DNA of 64,000 nucleotides from Rhodanobacteraceae bacterium. GTDB taxonomy: Bacteria; Pseudomonadota; Gammaproteobacteria; Xanthomonadales; Rhodanobacteraceae. The position numbers and the translations under genes are program-made. Shown one piece after another: positions 53,419 through 62,821 of the stretch. How positions within the stretch are numbered: the stretch's first letter is position 1; the number at the start of each line of letters is the position of its first letter. The notes beneath the pieces are model-generated. The model did not search any database and was not told the origin of the DNA. It saw only the letters and a program-made list of their open reading frames with translations. Where the stretch lies: contig PLNP01000048.1 in the NCBI GenBank assembly GCA_003142815.1, positions 50,500-114,499 of the forward strand. Direction: 5' to 3'.

Positions 53419-54681
53419 TCACAACTTGCGACGCGGCGGCACCAGAAGATCGCCGAACAGCAGGCCGGCAACGATCGCCACCAGCAGCGTGATCAGAGTA
53501 ATGGCGGTGTCGACGCCGAGTCGCACGTCGCGCTCGAACACGAAGCTCAACGTGCGAAACCCGACGCTGCCCGGTACCAGCAGGATGATGCCCGGTTCGC
53601 GCACCAACGCACCCGGTCGCTGCATCACACGCGCGAACACATTGCTCGCGGCGCCGATCACCAAGCCGCCGACGAACACGCCAAACGCAGGCGAGACATA
53701 GACACCACCGAGCTGCGCGCAGACATAGCCGAGCACAACCGATACGACCACGGTCGGCACATAACGACGCGGACTGCCGAACAGCACCGCGAACGCGAAG
53801 CCGCAGGCGAGAACGGCGATCCATTCGGTCCAGGCTGGCACCGCCGGCGCTGAATCGCTTGCCGGTACCCAGCCAAGCAGGGCGCAGAACTGAGTCGCCG
53901 CGACCGTGCCAAACGCGAGCTTCAGCAGGGTCGCGAACGCGCCCATCATGCGCGCGGTGCCGGAGATCAGATGCTGGCTCGACAATTCGCGCACTGCGGT
54001 GGTCAAGGTCATGCCCGGGATCAGCACAATCAAACTCGCTATCACGACCGAACGCACCGCGACCGGCACCACGAAAGTCGCGATCGCGATCGCGATCAAG
54101 GTTGCAAGCAACGCCGCCAGCGCGTCCGCGGCCGCGGCGATATTCGGTCGTCCCATCGACACGAGATAGACCAGACCGATGACCAGGCCGATCAACGTCG
54201 CGGCGGCGACGCCGGCCCAGTCGGTATGCAGGATCGCGGCGACGCTGCCGGCCGAAACGCCATAGCTGACGACCAGCCAGGCGCGATAGGCGGGCGAGCG
54301 CGGCTTGCGTCCGACGTCGCGCAAGCGGCGACTGCCGGCGGCAAGATCGAGGCGACCATCGATGACCTGATCGGCAATCTCGTCGACCTGGCACAGCCGC
54401 TTGAGATTCACGTCGCCGGGCGGCACACGCACGACCTGGGTGATATCCGCAAGACCGTCGTCGCGGCTCAGGTCGGAAAACGACATGACAATCGACGTCG
54501 GTGTAGACAATACGTTGCAGGCAAGATCCAGTCGTGCGCTGACCAGATTGATCGCGTCTTCGAGGCGCGGTGCGGCCGTCCCGTATTCGTGCAGGCGACG
54601 CGATAGCTCGACCACGAAGCCGATGCGTGTCTTCAGCGAGGCGTCGGCGCCGTTGCGGCTTTCAGATTCGTCCATGCTCAT
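53419..54681 (-). CDS. ThrE-family threonine/serine exporter
   Basis: The 420-residue protein joins a soluble N-terminal part (ELSRRLHEYGTAAPRLEDAI, residues about 20-130) to about ten membrane helices, as in the single-chain ThrE family. Family motifs include SFSDLSRDDGLADITQV, LVSMGRPNIAAAADALAALL, LIVLIPGMTLTTAVRELSSQ, and LLVPGSVGFRTLSFVFERD near the end. Relatives export threonine and serine or act in dicarboxylate/amino acid transport. ATG 54681 is taken; ATG 54675 is equally possible. Confidence 0.92.
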   Translation of the reverse strand: MSMDESESRNGADASLKTRIGFVVELSRRLHEYGTAAPRLEDAINLVSARLDLACNVLSTPTSIVMSFSDLSRDDGLADITQVVRVPPGDVNLKRLCQVDEIADQVIDGRLDLAAGSRRLRDVGRKPRSPAYRAWLVVSYGVSAGSVAAILHTDWAGVAAATLIGLVIGLVYLVSMGRPNIAAAADALAALLATLIAIAIATFVVPVAVRSVVIASLIVLIPGMTLTTAVRELSSQHLISGTARMMGAFATLLKLAFGTVAATQFCALLGWVPASDSAPAVPAWTEWIAVLACGFAFAVLFGSPRRYVPTVVVSVVLGYVCAQLGGVYVSPAFGVFVGGLVIGAASNVFARVMQRPGALVREPGIILLVPGSVGFRTLSFVFERDVRLGVDTAITLITLLVAIVAGLLFGDLLVPPRRKL

Positions 54682-54785
54682 GAGCGTAATGATGCCGTGT
54701 TTTGGCCAACGGATGCGACAGAAAGATATGTGCGCGATCCGGCGGCCGCGTTTCGGATTCAGCGACACCCTGTTAGCCTTGCACG

Positions 54786-55910
54786 ATGACGCCAGCCGCG
54801 ATGACATCGGCAGGAAATGCAACCATAGAGCACGACGCCACCGGCGACCGCGTCGTCGCGCGCGGCGACTGGACGCTGGCCTACGCGCCCGTGCTGGTCG
54901 AACTCGTCTCCGCATTGAGGCGCAAGCTTCCAAACGGCGCCCCCATCGACGCCGGCAACCTCGGCCGCGTCGATACCGCCGGCGCACGCCTGTTACTCGA
55001 TCTCGGTGGCGCAAGCGCGATCAGCGGTCTCGACGACGATCGTCGCGCACTGTTCGATGCGGTCGCCAAGGTGCAGATCGCGCCAGCCGCAGCGCCGCGA
55101 CGCGACACTGGCCTGGTCGCCCTGCTCGCACGCACCGGCGCGGCCACCGAACAGATCGCGCACGACACCTGGCAATTGCTCGGCTTCATCGGCCTGATTC
55201 TCGCCACGCTGGCGCGCTGCGTGTTCGACCCGCGGCGTTGGCGCGTGACCTCGCTCGCGTTTCATCTGGAACAAACCGGGCTCGACGCGGTACCGATCGT
55301 GATGCTGCTGAATTTCATGGTCGGCGCGGTCGTCGCGTTCGTCGGTGCGACCGTGCTCAAGGATTTCGGCGCCAGCATCTTCACGGTCGAGCTGATCGGT
55401 TATTCGTTCCTGCGCGAATTCGGCGTGCTGCTGACCGCGATCCTGATCGCCGGCCGCTCCGGCAGCGCGTTCACCGCGCAGATCGGCTCGATGAAGTCGC
55501 GTGAGGAAATCGATGCGATCCGCACCCTCGGCCTCGATCCGGTCGAGGTGCTGGTGCTGCCGCGCCTGCTTGCATTGCTGATCGCAATGCCGCTGCTGAC
55601 TTTCCTTGCGATGCTCGCCGGCATCGTCGGCGGCGCGGCGGTCTGCGCGCTCACTCTCGACATCTCGCCGACGATGTTTGTCAGCCGTCTGCACGACCTC
55701 GCTGCAACCCGGCATTTCTGGGTCGGCATGAGCAAGGCGCCGATCTTCGCGTTCCTGATCGCGGCAATCGGCTGCCTCGAAGGCTTCAAGGTGTCCGGCA
55801 GCGCCGAATCAGTCGGCACGCACACCACATCGAGCGTCGTGCAATCGATCTTCGTCGCGATCCTGGTGGACGCGCTCGCCGCGATCTTCTATATGGAGAT
55901 CAATGTATGA
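54786..55910 (+). CDS. mlaE: MlaE-family ABC permease with N-terminal STAS-like domain
   Basis: The 374-residue protein has a STAS-like N-terminus (residues about 15-100, DWTLAYAPVLVELVSALRRK, IDAGNLGRVDTAGARLLLDL), which in the E. coli Mla system is the separate protein MlaB. The MlaE permease follows: MLLNFMVGAVVAFVGATVLK, SFLREFGVLLTAILIAGRSG, IGSMKSREEIDAIRTLGLDP and a C-terminal ALAAIFYMEINV. It forms the membrane core of an inner-membrane complex that moves lipids. It overlaps the ATPase gene by 4 bp. Confidence 0.94.
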   Translation: MTPAAMTSAGNATIEHDATGDRVVARGDWTLAYAPVLVELVSALRRKLPNGAPIDAGNLGRVDTAGARLLLDLGGASAISGLDDDRRALFDAVAKVQIAPAAAPRRDTGLVALLARTGAATEQIAHDTWQLLGFIGLILATLARCVFDPRRWRVTSLAFHLEQTGLDAVPIVMLLNFMVGAVVAFVGATVLKDFGASIFTVELIGYSFLREFGVLLTAILIAGRSGSAFTAQIGSMKSREEIDAIRTLGLDPVEVLVLPRLLALLIAMPLLTFLAMLAGIVGGAAVCALTLDISPTMFVSRLHDLAATRHFWVGMSKAPIFAFLIAAIGCLEGFKVSGSAESVGTHTTSSVVQSIFVAILVDALAAIFYMEINV

Positions 55911-56746
55911 ACGCGCGCGACACGGTGATCGAGGTGCGCGGCCTGCGCAACCAGTTCGGCGCGCAGGTCGTGCACGATAATCTCGATCTCGACGTTTACC
56001 GCGGCGAGATCCTCGGCGTGGTCGGTGGTTCCGGCAGCGGCAAGTCGGTGCTGCTGCGCTCGATCATCGGCCTCAACCAACCGGCCGCCGGCAGCGTGAA
56101 ACTGCTCGGCGTGGAAATGACGCGGGTTTCCGATGCGCGCCGCGCCGAGATCGAGCGCCGCTGTGGCGTACTTTTCCAGAATGGCGCGTTGTTCTCGTCG
56201 CTTTCCGTCGCCGAGAACGTGATGGTGCCGATGCGCGAGCATTTCCGTCTGCCGCAGGCATTGATGGAACGCCTTGCCGCGCTGAAGATGGGGTTGGCCG
56301 GCCTGACCATCGACGCCGGCGCGAAATTGCCGGCGGAACTCTCCGGCGGCATGATCAAGCGCGCCGCACTGGCGCGTTCGCTGGCATTGGATCCAGACAT
56401 CCTGTTTCTCGACGAACCGACTGCGGGCCTCGATCCGATTGGCGCGACCGCGTTCGACCAACTGATCCTGACTCTGCGCGAGAGCCTGGGCCTCACCGTG
56501 TTCCTGATCACCCACGATCTCGACACGCTGTACACGGTCTGCGACCGCGTCGCGGTGATTTCGCAGAAGCGCGTGCTGGTCGCCGACACGCTCGCCCGCG
56601 TCGAACGCTACGATGACGCGTGGGTGCGCGAGTATTTCCAGGGGCCACGCGGGCGCTCGGCCGAGGCGGCGGCGGAGATTGCGGCGACGCACGGCGCGCG
56701 GAACAGAAACAGCATCGCGGCTGCAGCCGCTCCTACCGGGACCTGA
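55907..56746 (+). CDS. mlaF: ABC ATPase of the MCE lipid-transport system
   Basis: The 279-residue ATPase has Walker A GGSGSGKSVLL (about residues 44-54), signature LSGGMIKRAALARSLAL, Walker B DILFLDEPTAGLDP and the switch His in FLITHDLDTL. The pattern matches MlaF, including the extended C-terminus after residue 240. It should power the MlaE permease at the cytoplasmic face. Start overlaps mlaE; the MCE gene follows 3 bp after its stop. The last residues (IAAAAAPTGT) translate a gccgctcctacc-type repeat. Confidence 0.95.
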   Translation: MNARDTVIEVRGLRNQFGAQVVHDNLDLDVYRGEILGVVGGSGSGKSVLLRSIIGLNQPAAGSVKLLGVEMTRVSDARRAEIERRCGVLFQNGALFSSLSVAENVMVPMREHFRLPQALMERLAALKMGLAGLTIDAGAKLPAELSGGMIKRAALARSLALDPDILFLDEPTAGLDPIGATAFDQLILTLRESLGLTVFLITHDLDTLYTVCDRVAVISQKRVLVADTLARVERYDDAWVREYFQGPRGRSAEAAAEIAATHGARNRNSIAAAAAPTGT

Positions 56747-56749
56747 GCC

Positions 56750-57694
56750 ATGGAAACACGCGCGCATTACGTTCTCATCGGCGCCTTCACCATCGGCGTG
56801 TTCCTGTTCGCGCTCGGCTTCGTGCTGTGGATGTCCAAATCGGGCGCCGACCAGACCTTCAGCGACTACGACATCGTATTCACCGAAGCGGTCACCGGCC
56901 TGTCCACCGGTGGCCTCGTGCAGTACAACGGCATCAAGGTCGGCGAAGTCAAGGAACTGCACCTCGCGCCGGACGATCCACGCAAGGTCATCGCGCGCGT
57001 GCGCCTCGATGCGAGCGCGCCGGTCAGGCAGGACACGCGCGCCAAGCTCGGCCTGCAGGGCGTCACCGGTCTCGCCTTCATTCAGCTGTCCGGCGGCGCG
57101 CCATCGAGCCCGCCACTGTTGCCGACGGCGGAACACCCGGTGCCGGTGATCCCGTCCGAGGAATCGGCGCTGTCCAAGCTGCTCGCTTCGGGCTCTGACA
57201 TTGTCCTCAGTGCGAACGACGTGATGATGCGCATGAACCAGATCCTCTCCGACGACAACGTCAAACACATCTCGGCCATGCTCGAACATGCGGACCAGAT
57301 GAGCGGCGCGCTCGCCGACCAGCGCCAGGACTTCGGCATTGCAATCAGGCAGCTGACCGAAGCCAGCGGCGAACTGAAGAAGACGCTGACTGCTGTCACC
57401 ACGACCGCGAATTCGACCAACGCACTGGTCCGCGACGACGCGCGCGCGACGCTGAAGTCGACCCAGAAGGCACTCGAAGCGGTCGACAAGATGGCCAGTT
57501 CGGCCGGCGCGCTGGTTGACGACAACCGCGCCGCGATCGGCAGCTTCAGCAACCAGGGGCTGCGTCAGATCGGGCCGACCGTGCTCGAGCTGCGCGAAAC
57601 GCTGCGTTCGTTGAAACAGCTCAGCGACAAACTCGGCGCGTCGGACAGCCTGCTGCTCGGCCGTAACCAGCCCAAGGAGTTCCAGCCGAAATGA
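56750..57694 (+). CDS. mlaD: MCE-domain protein (MlaD/PqiB-like)
   Basis: The 314-residue protein has an N-terminal membrane anchor (LIGAFTIGVFLFALGFVLWM), a single MCE domain (residues about 35-120, GLSTGGLVQYNGIKVGEVKE, RAKLGLQGVTGLAFIQLSGG) and a long helical C-terminal region with coiled-coil character, ending LRSLKQLSDKLGASDSLLLG. MCE proteins form hexameric rings that pass lipids through the periplasm. The long tail is more like Mycobacterium/PqiB-type tunnels than E. coli MlaD. It overlaps the lipoprotein gene by 4 bp. Confidence 0.94.
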   Translation: METRAHYVLIGAFTIGVFLFALGFVLWMSKSGADQTFSDYDIVFTEAVTGLSTGGLVQYNGIKVGEVKELHLAPDDPRKVIARVRLDASAPVRQDTRAKLGLQGVTGLAFIQLSGGAPSSPPLLPTAEHPVPVIPSEESALSKLLASGSDIVLSANDVMMRMNQILSDDNVKHISAMLEHADQMSGALADQRQDFGIAIRQLTEASGELKKTLTAVTTTANSTNALVRDDARATLKSTQKALEAVDKMASSAGALVDDNRAAIGSFSNQGLRQIGPTVLELRETLRSLKQLSDKLGASDSLLLGRNQPKEFQPK

Positions 57695-58326
57695 ACGCTC
57701 ACCATCGTCTTTTCATAGTGCTGCCGCTGCTGATTTCGCTGCTGTCCGCGGGCTGCTCGTCCCTGCTCAATGTGCAGCGTCAGCCGTTCACGATCTACTC
57801 ACCGCGCTACACCGCCGCAGCCGCGACGCCCACCGGTCCGCGCGTCGACTGGCAGCTCGCGGTGGAAACGCCACTGGCCAGTGACACGCTCGAAACCGCG
57901 CGCATGCTGGTGATGCCGAAGCCGGGCGTGCTTGAGGTGTTCCCGTCCGCGCGCTGGCGCGATCCGGCACCGGCGCTGCTGCGCAGCCTCGTCGTGCAAG
58001 GCTTCGAGAATTCCGGGCGCATCATCGGCATCGGCAGTTCCGCATCCGACCTGCGCGCCGATTACGCGCTGGCGATCGAATTGCGCGATTTCCAGATCGA
58101 ATATCGCGACGGCGCACCCCGCGCGGCGATCCGCTTCCAGGCCAGCCTGCTCGACTACACCAGCAATCGCGTGCTCGCCACGCAATCGTTCACTGCACAA
58201 TCGCCTGCCGCCGGCGCGGACGCCGCAAGCGCGTTCGTCGCGTTCGAGACGACGTTGAACACGATCGTTCCACAACTGGTCGACTGGACCCTGCGTGAAG
58301 GCAGCGCGCACCCGCACGCCAAGTGA
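57691..58326 (+). CDS. ABC-transport auxiliary lipoprotein (PqiC-like)
   Basis: The 211-residue product has a lipoprotein signal (LFIVLPLLISLLSAGC, lipobox LSAGC) and the auxiliary fold seen in PqiC: TIYSPRYTAAAATPTGPRVD, LETARMLVMPKPGVLEVFPS, ALLRSLVVQGFENSGRIIGI and ELRDFQIEYRDGAPRAAIRF. It is the last gene of the four-gene MCE operon and probably provides the outer-membrane end of the pathway. The operon lacks a separate MlaC or MlaB. Confidence 0.92.
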   Translation: MNAHHRLFIVLPLLISLLSAGCSSLLNVQRQPFTIYSPRYTAAAATPTGPRVDWQLAVETPLASDTLETARMLVMPKPGVLEVFPSARWRDPAPALLRSLVVQGFENSGRIIGIGSSASDLRADYALAIELRDFQIEYRDGAPRAAIRFQASLLDYTSNRVLATQSFTAQSPAAGADAASAFVAFETTLNTIVPQLVDWTLREGSAHPHAK

Positions 58327-58346
58327 TTTGTCCAGTGAGTTGCCCG

Positions 58347-58663
58347 CCCTGAAGCTCGTCGCGGAGCGCGAAACGCCTCGTGCGCAAGGAACTCGGTGTC
58401 GCCCTGGTCAACGGCCTGGTCTGGAGCAGCATGATCGGCCTCGTCGCGTGGTTGCTCTATCGCAACATCCCGCCCGGCGTCGTGATGACCGCGGCGATGA
58501 CCTGAGCCTGCTGCTCACCGCGAGTGTGGGCGTCTTGATTCCGATGACCCTGCTGTGCTTCGGCCGCGATCGGGCAATGGGTTCCAGCGTGATGATCACG
58601 GCGCTGACCGACAGCGGTGGATTCTTGATCTTTCTCGGATTGACGCCGTTGTTCCTGATCTGA
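58347..58663 (+). pseudogene. mgtE: C-terminal remnant of an MgtE magnesium transporter
   Basis: The pieces RLVRKELGVALVNGLVWSSM and GLVAWLLYRNIPPGVVMTAA, then MITALTDSGGFLIFLGLTPL, match the last three membrane helices of MgtE channels. The frame breaks near 58503: ATGACCTGAGCC needs one base to read MTLSLLLTASVGVL. There is no start and the cytoplasmic N and CBS domains are missing, so only about 100 of roughly 450 codons remain. It abuts the MCE operon end. Confidence 0.8.
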
Positions 58664-58769
58664 GGGTCAGGCCGCAGGGCCGCAACATGCACACGGCACC
58701 GAAACTCATAGGCAGCCTTGGATGTATGCGCCCGCGCGCAGCGGCCGACTGCCGAGCGCAATGTGGGCG

Positions 58770-60164
58770 TCAGGGTCCGACCGGATAGCGCGGCGCCGCA
58801 TCAAGGGTGGCCGCGCAGATTGCGGCGAGTTCGAGCAGACGCAGATCCGCGCCAGGCGCGCCGACGAGTTGCAGGCCAACCGGCATTCCATCGGGCAGGG
58901 TGCCCATCGGCAGGCTGATCGCAGGGCATCCGACGAGGCTCGCGAAGCTGGTCAGGTCCGCATCGTTCGCGCGTTCGCGGTCGACGAGCGAATACGCGCC
59001 GTGGGCGACGGTCGGCAGAACCAACACGTCGATGTCGGTGAAGACGCGACGCGCCTTCAGCACGGCTTCGTCGAGCACGCGATCGGCGGACGCGTAGTCG
59101 ACCGCGGACTTGGCCTTCGCGTAGTCGAGCATCGAACGCAGACGCGGCGACAGTGGATGTTTCGGATCGGCGATATCCGCGGCGAGTTCGACCGCGAGCT
59201 CGCTTTCCATGACCAGCAGCGCGGCGCGGCGCGTGCGCGCGAAGTCGTAGTCGGAGAAATCGACCTCGACGCGGCTGCCGAGCGCGCAGGCGATGCGCGC
59301 GACCGCTGCGTCGAATACCGCACGGACCTCCGGCGTCACGCCGAACGCGCCGAGATCGGATTGCACGCCGCTGCGCAGGCGGCCGGGTTCCCAGTCCGGC
59401 GTCGCCAACGGCACGCGGCAACGGCGCGAGCGTGGGTCGGCCGGATCGAACGCGTCGAGCACTTGCATGACGATCGCGAGATCCTCGATCGAACGCGCGA
59501 GGATGCCCACGCAGTCGAGCCGGCGTGCCGCGCGCACGAGGCCGCGCGTGGAAATCTCGCCATGGGTCGGTTTCAGTCCATAGATGCCGCAATGGCTTGC
59601 CGGAATCCGCACCGAACCCAGCGTGTCGCTGCCGAGCGCGAAACTGCACAGGCCGGCCGCGACCGCCGCAGCCGAACCGCCGGACGAACCGCCGGCGGTG
59701 TAACCGTTGCGCAATGGATTGTGCACGGGTCCGAAATGCGGATTCGCCGAGATCGTGCCGAACGCACCTTCGTCAAGATTGGTCTTGCCGAGGATCACCG
59801 CGCCGGCCGCGCGCAAGCGCGTGACCGCGCTCGCGTCCGCGCGGGCGATGCGTTCGCGGCGACCGGGCAGGCCGGCCGTGGTCGGCAGGCCGGCGACGTC
59901 GAGGTTATCCTTGATCGCGACCGGCAACCCGTCGAGGCGACCGATGTTGCGGCCCTCGCGGCGACGCACGTCGCTGGCCGCAGCCTGCGCCGGCGCGCTG
60001 TCGTCGAGTGCGAGAAACGCATTCAGGCGCGGATTTACACGCTCGATCGCGGCGCGGCAGGCAGCGGTCAACCGCGCGCTGTCGATGCGCCCGCTGGCCA
60101 GCCAGTGCAGTTGCTGGAACGCGGTCGCGCCGCGCAGATCATTGTCATTGGCCGGATCGGTCAT
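58770..60164 (-). CDS. Amidase-signature-family hydrolase
   Basis: The 464-residue protein shows the Ser-cisSer-Lys triad of the amidase signature family: Lys in GLPVAIKDNLDVAGLPTTAG, the Gly/Ser loop NGYTAGGSSGGSAAAVAAG and the nucleophile Ser in GSDTLGSVRIPASHCGIYGL. The C-terminal CPAISLPMG is typical too. It resembles AtzF/GatA-like amidases in size. The substrate is unknown; GatA itself is less likely because gatB and gatC are absent. Divergent from the ETF-QO gene. Confidence 0.92.
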   Translation of the reverse strand: MTDPANDNDLRGATAFQQLHWLASGRIDSARLTAACRAAIERVNPRLNAFLALDDSAPAQAAASDVRRREGRNIGRLDGLPVAIKDNLDVAGLPTTAGLPGRRERIARADASAVTRLRAAGAVILGKTNLDEGAFGTISANPHFGPVHNPLRNGYTAGGSSGGSAAAVAAGLCSFALGSDTLGSVRIPASHCGIYGLKPTHGEISTRGLVRAARRLDCVGILARSIEDLAIVMQVLDAFDPADPRSRRCRVPLATPDWEPGRLRSGVQSDLGAFGVTPEVRAVFDAAVARIACALGSRVEVDFSDYDFARTRRAALLVMESELAVELAADIADPKHPLSPRLRSMLDYAKAKSAVDYASADRVLDEAVLKARRVFTDIDVLVLPTVAHGAYSLVDRERANDADLTSFASLVGCPAISLPMGTLPDGMPVGLQLVGAPGADLRLLELAAICAATLDAAPRYPVGP

Positions 60165-60307
60165 CGGTCTGGGCCCGTGGTCGAACTCCGATTATGCCTG
60201 CACATGCTCTTCCCTTCTCCCCTCGGCGACCGAAGGAAGTCCCCGTGGGAGAGAAGGAAAAGCTGTCTTACAATCGGCAGTCCCACCCTAGCGAACCGAA
60301 ACCGGCC

Positions 60308-61945
60308 ATGAGCGAACGCGAATCCATGGAATACGACGTCGTCACCGTCGGCGCCGGTCCCGCCGGACTCGCGTTCGCGATCCGCCTGAAGCAGTTGAAG
60401 CCCGACATTCGCGTCTGTGTGATCGAGAAGGCTTCGACGATCGGCGCGCAGATCCTTTCCGGCGCGGTCATCGAGCCCGAGCCGCTGAACGAGCTGCTGC
60501 CCGAATGGGGCAAGAATCCGCCGCCGATCTGCGTGCCGGTCAGCAAGGATGAGTTCTGGTGGCTGCGCGATTCGCAACGCGCGACGAAGTCGCCGATCAC
60601 GCCGCCGCAGATGCACAACCACGGCAACTTCATCGTCTCGCTCGGCGCGCTGTGCGCATGGCTGGCGCCGCAGGCCGAGGCGCTCGGCGTCGAGATCTAT
60701 CCCGGCTTCGCCGCAGCCGAACCGCTGCTCGATGACAGCGGCGCGGTCTGCGGCGTGCGCATCGGCGACATGGGCGTGACCAGGGACGGTTCGCACAAGC
60801 CCGGCTACACGCAGGGCATCGACATCAAGACGCCGCTGACCGTGCTTGCCGAAGGCTGTCGCGGCAGTCTCAGCAAGCAATTGATCGCGAAGTACGCACT
60901 CGACAAGGACTGCGATCCGCAAACCTACGGCATCGGCCTCAAGGAACTCTGGCAACTGCCGCCGGGCCGCGCGGAAACGGGCAAGATCGTGCACACGCTC
61001 GGCTGGCCGCTGAACACGTCGACCTACGGCGGCAGCTTCCTGTATCACCTCGACGAGGACCGTGTCGCGATCGGCTTCGTCATCGGCCTCGACTATCGCG
61101 ACCCGATGTTCAAGCCGTGGGAGGCGTTCCAGCAGTTCAAGAACCATGCGCTGATCAAACCGCTGCTCGAAGGCGGCAGCATCATCTCGGCCGGAGCGCG
61201 CGCGCTGATCGAGGGCGGTTATCAATCGTTGCCGAAGGTCGAGATGCCGGGTGCACTGCTGATCGGCGATTCGGCGGGTCTCATGAACGTGCCGAAGATC
61301 AAGGGCGCGCACCAGGCGATCCGCTCCGGCATGCTCGCGGCCGAACACATCGCCGAAACCGGCACGGCGCACGGCTATGACGCGAAACTGCGCGCGTCGC
61401 CGGTGATGGCGGAACTGAAGAAAGTGCGCAACATCCGTCCCGGTTTTCACAAGGGCCTGTGGTTCGGTCTCGCCAATGCAGGCTGGGAAACCGTCACCGC
61501 GGGCCTGTCGCCGTGGACCCTGAAGAACCACGCGGACTGGTCGTCGCTGGACAAGATCGACGCGGCCGACGCAGAAACGCGCGCCGCCGCGAACGCGCAT
61601 TCACCCAGGCAACCCGCCTACATCGAGCGCACCCTGCCCCCGCGCGACCGCCTCGCCGGCGTCTACTTCGCGACGACCGAACACGACGAGGACCAGCCGA
61701 TCCACCTGCACGTGCTCGACACGAATATCTGCATCACGCGCTGCGCCGAGGAATACCAGAACCCGTGCACGCGTTTCTGCCCCGCCGCGGTCTACGAGAT
61801 CGTCGACGACGCGGCCGGCAAGCGCCTGCAGATCAACGCCGCGAACTGCGTGCACTGCAAGACCTGCGACATCAAGGATCCGTACGAGATCATCACCTGG
61901 GTGACGCCGGAGGGTGGCAGCGGGCCGAATTATCAGAACCTTTGA
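60308..61945 (+). CDS. Electron transfer flavoprotein-ubiquinone oxidoreductase
   Basis: Passes electrons from reduced ETF (fatty acid and amino acid oxidation) to ubiquinone at the membrane. The 545-residue length is normal. The FAD-binding start is YDVVTVGAGPAGLAFAIRLK and the second FAD motif is GALLIGDSAGLMNVPKIKG. The C-terminal [4Fe-4S] domain has Cys in NICITRCAEEYQNPCTRFCP and NAANCVHCKTCDIKDP. ATG 60308 is chosen because the upstream frame is repeat and antisense DNA. A possible alternative start is Met7. Confidence 0.96.
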   Translation: MSERESMEYDVVTVGAGPAGLAFAIRLKQLKPDIRVCVIEKASTIGAQILSGAVIEPEPLNELLPEWGKNPPPICVPVSKDEFWWLRDSQRATKSPITPPQMHNHGNFIVSLGALCAWLAPQAEALGVEIYPGFAAAEPLLDDSGAVCGVRIGDMGVTRDGSHKPGYTQGIDIKTPLTVLAEGCRGSLSKQLIAKYALDKDCDPQTYGIGLKELWQLPPGRAETGKIVHTLGWPLNTSTYGGSFLYHLDEDRVAIGFVIGLDYRDPMFKPWEAFQQFKNHALIKPLLEGGSIISAGARALIEGGYQSLPKVEMPGALLIGDSAGLMNVPKIKGAHQAIRSGMLAAEHIAETGTAHGYDAKLRASPVMAELKKVRNIRPGFHKGLWFGLANAGWETVTAGLSPWTLKNHADWSSLDKIDAADAETRAAANAHSPRQPAYIERTLPPRDRLAGVYFATTEHDEDQPIHLHVLDTNICITRCAEEYQNPCTRFCPAAVYEIVDDAAGKRLQINAANCVHCKTCDIKDPYEIITWVTPEGGSGPNYQNL

Positions 61946-61977
61946 CCACGCATACCACCGTTCAAGACTGGATAGTG

Positions 61978-62111
61978 ACGTAGGGCGGATCAACGCGCGA
62001 AGCGCCGACTGTGCCGCAGGAGCGGCACGAACGACGAAGTCGGGCTCAACGACCCGCAGGGCAGGATGCCAGGAGTAATCCGCCGCCTTTGGCGGCTTGA
62101 TCCGCCTACGT
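61978..62111. repeat. 134-bp element with inverted ends, in a gene-free gap
   Basis: The ends acgtagggcggatcaa (61978-61993) and ttgatccgcctacgt (62097-62111) are inverted repeats differing by one base. The interior carries short hairpins (tgccgcaggagcggca; ccgcctttggcgg). It looks like a small non-autonomous element. The rest of the gap 61946-62340 has only a weak 63-codon minus-strand ORF without support. Confidence 0.75.
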
Positions 62112-62340
62112 GCACGTCCCGTCAGGCGCCAATGGGCCTACAGTCGTTTCACAGGAATCACCTGCCACGCGATTGCGTCGTGCAGCGCGTTGACGCCACC
62201 CCTGAATGCGGCGTAGCGTGCACGGCCCAACGCTCCTATCTCCACAGCCGTTCCAAGCGCGATCGGAGAGTTCCGGCGCTCCCCGACCGCTCCCGCTGAG
62301 CCGGCAACGACGGGCACCTTTGTGCCCAAGGGAGAGCGTC

Positions 62341-62772
62341 ATGCAACGTTTGATCCGTGGACTCGTACTCGCCGCCATACTCGTGGCAGTCGCAATCATG
62401 GCAGGAGTGCCACCCAGCGCCGCGGCAGCAGAGCCGGGCACCGTCCTCATCGGCATCTATCGCGTCGCGCCGGGCAAGCACACTGAATTCCTGAAGTGGC
62501 AGGCGGCCCGCGATGCGATCGACAAGCAGGCCGGCGTTCCGCAGGGGCAGTGGTACGCGCACACGGACGGCGATTCCTGGGACTATCTTTCGGTGGGGCC
62601 GGTCCTGTCGGGTGCGCAACAGAAAAAGGTGGATGACGCGACCCGCGCCAAGGGCATGACGATCGGCTTCAAGGCCAGTATCGAGTTCCGCCAGTACATC
62701 GGTTCGCACACCGACACCTATGCAATCGGGCCGATGACCGTCACGGAACTGTCTGCGATGGCCAGCGGCTAG
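62341..62772 (+). CDS. Small secreted protein, probable dimeric alpha-beta barrel
   Basis: The 143-residue product has a signal peptide (LIRGLVLAAILVAVAIMAGV then PPSAAAA). The mature part, VLIGIYRVAPGKHTEFLKWQ, AARDAIDKQAGVPQGQWYAH and DGDSWDYLSVGPVLSG, has the spacing of a dimeric alpha-beta barrel (EthD/monooxygenase-like). A GGGAGAG site precedes the ATG. Function and ligand are unknown. Confidence 0.8.
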   Translation: MQRLIRGLVLAAILVAVAIMAGVPPSAAAAEPGTVLIGIYRVAPGKHTEFLKWQAARDAIDKQAGVPQGQWYAHTDGDSWDYLSVGPVLSGAQQKKVDDATRAKGMTIGFKASIEFRQYIGSHTDTYAIGPMTVTELSAMASG

Positions 62773-62821
62773 TAAGCGCGGTCGGACATCTGCGGAGCGG
62801 TCGGCGACAAGCGCCAACCTA

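Noticed and set aside
62138..62329. 63-codon minus-strand ORF in the gap before the small secreted protein
   Set aside because: No ribosome site, family or coding pattern strong enough; could be a remnant but not supportable.
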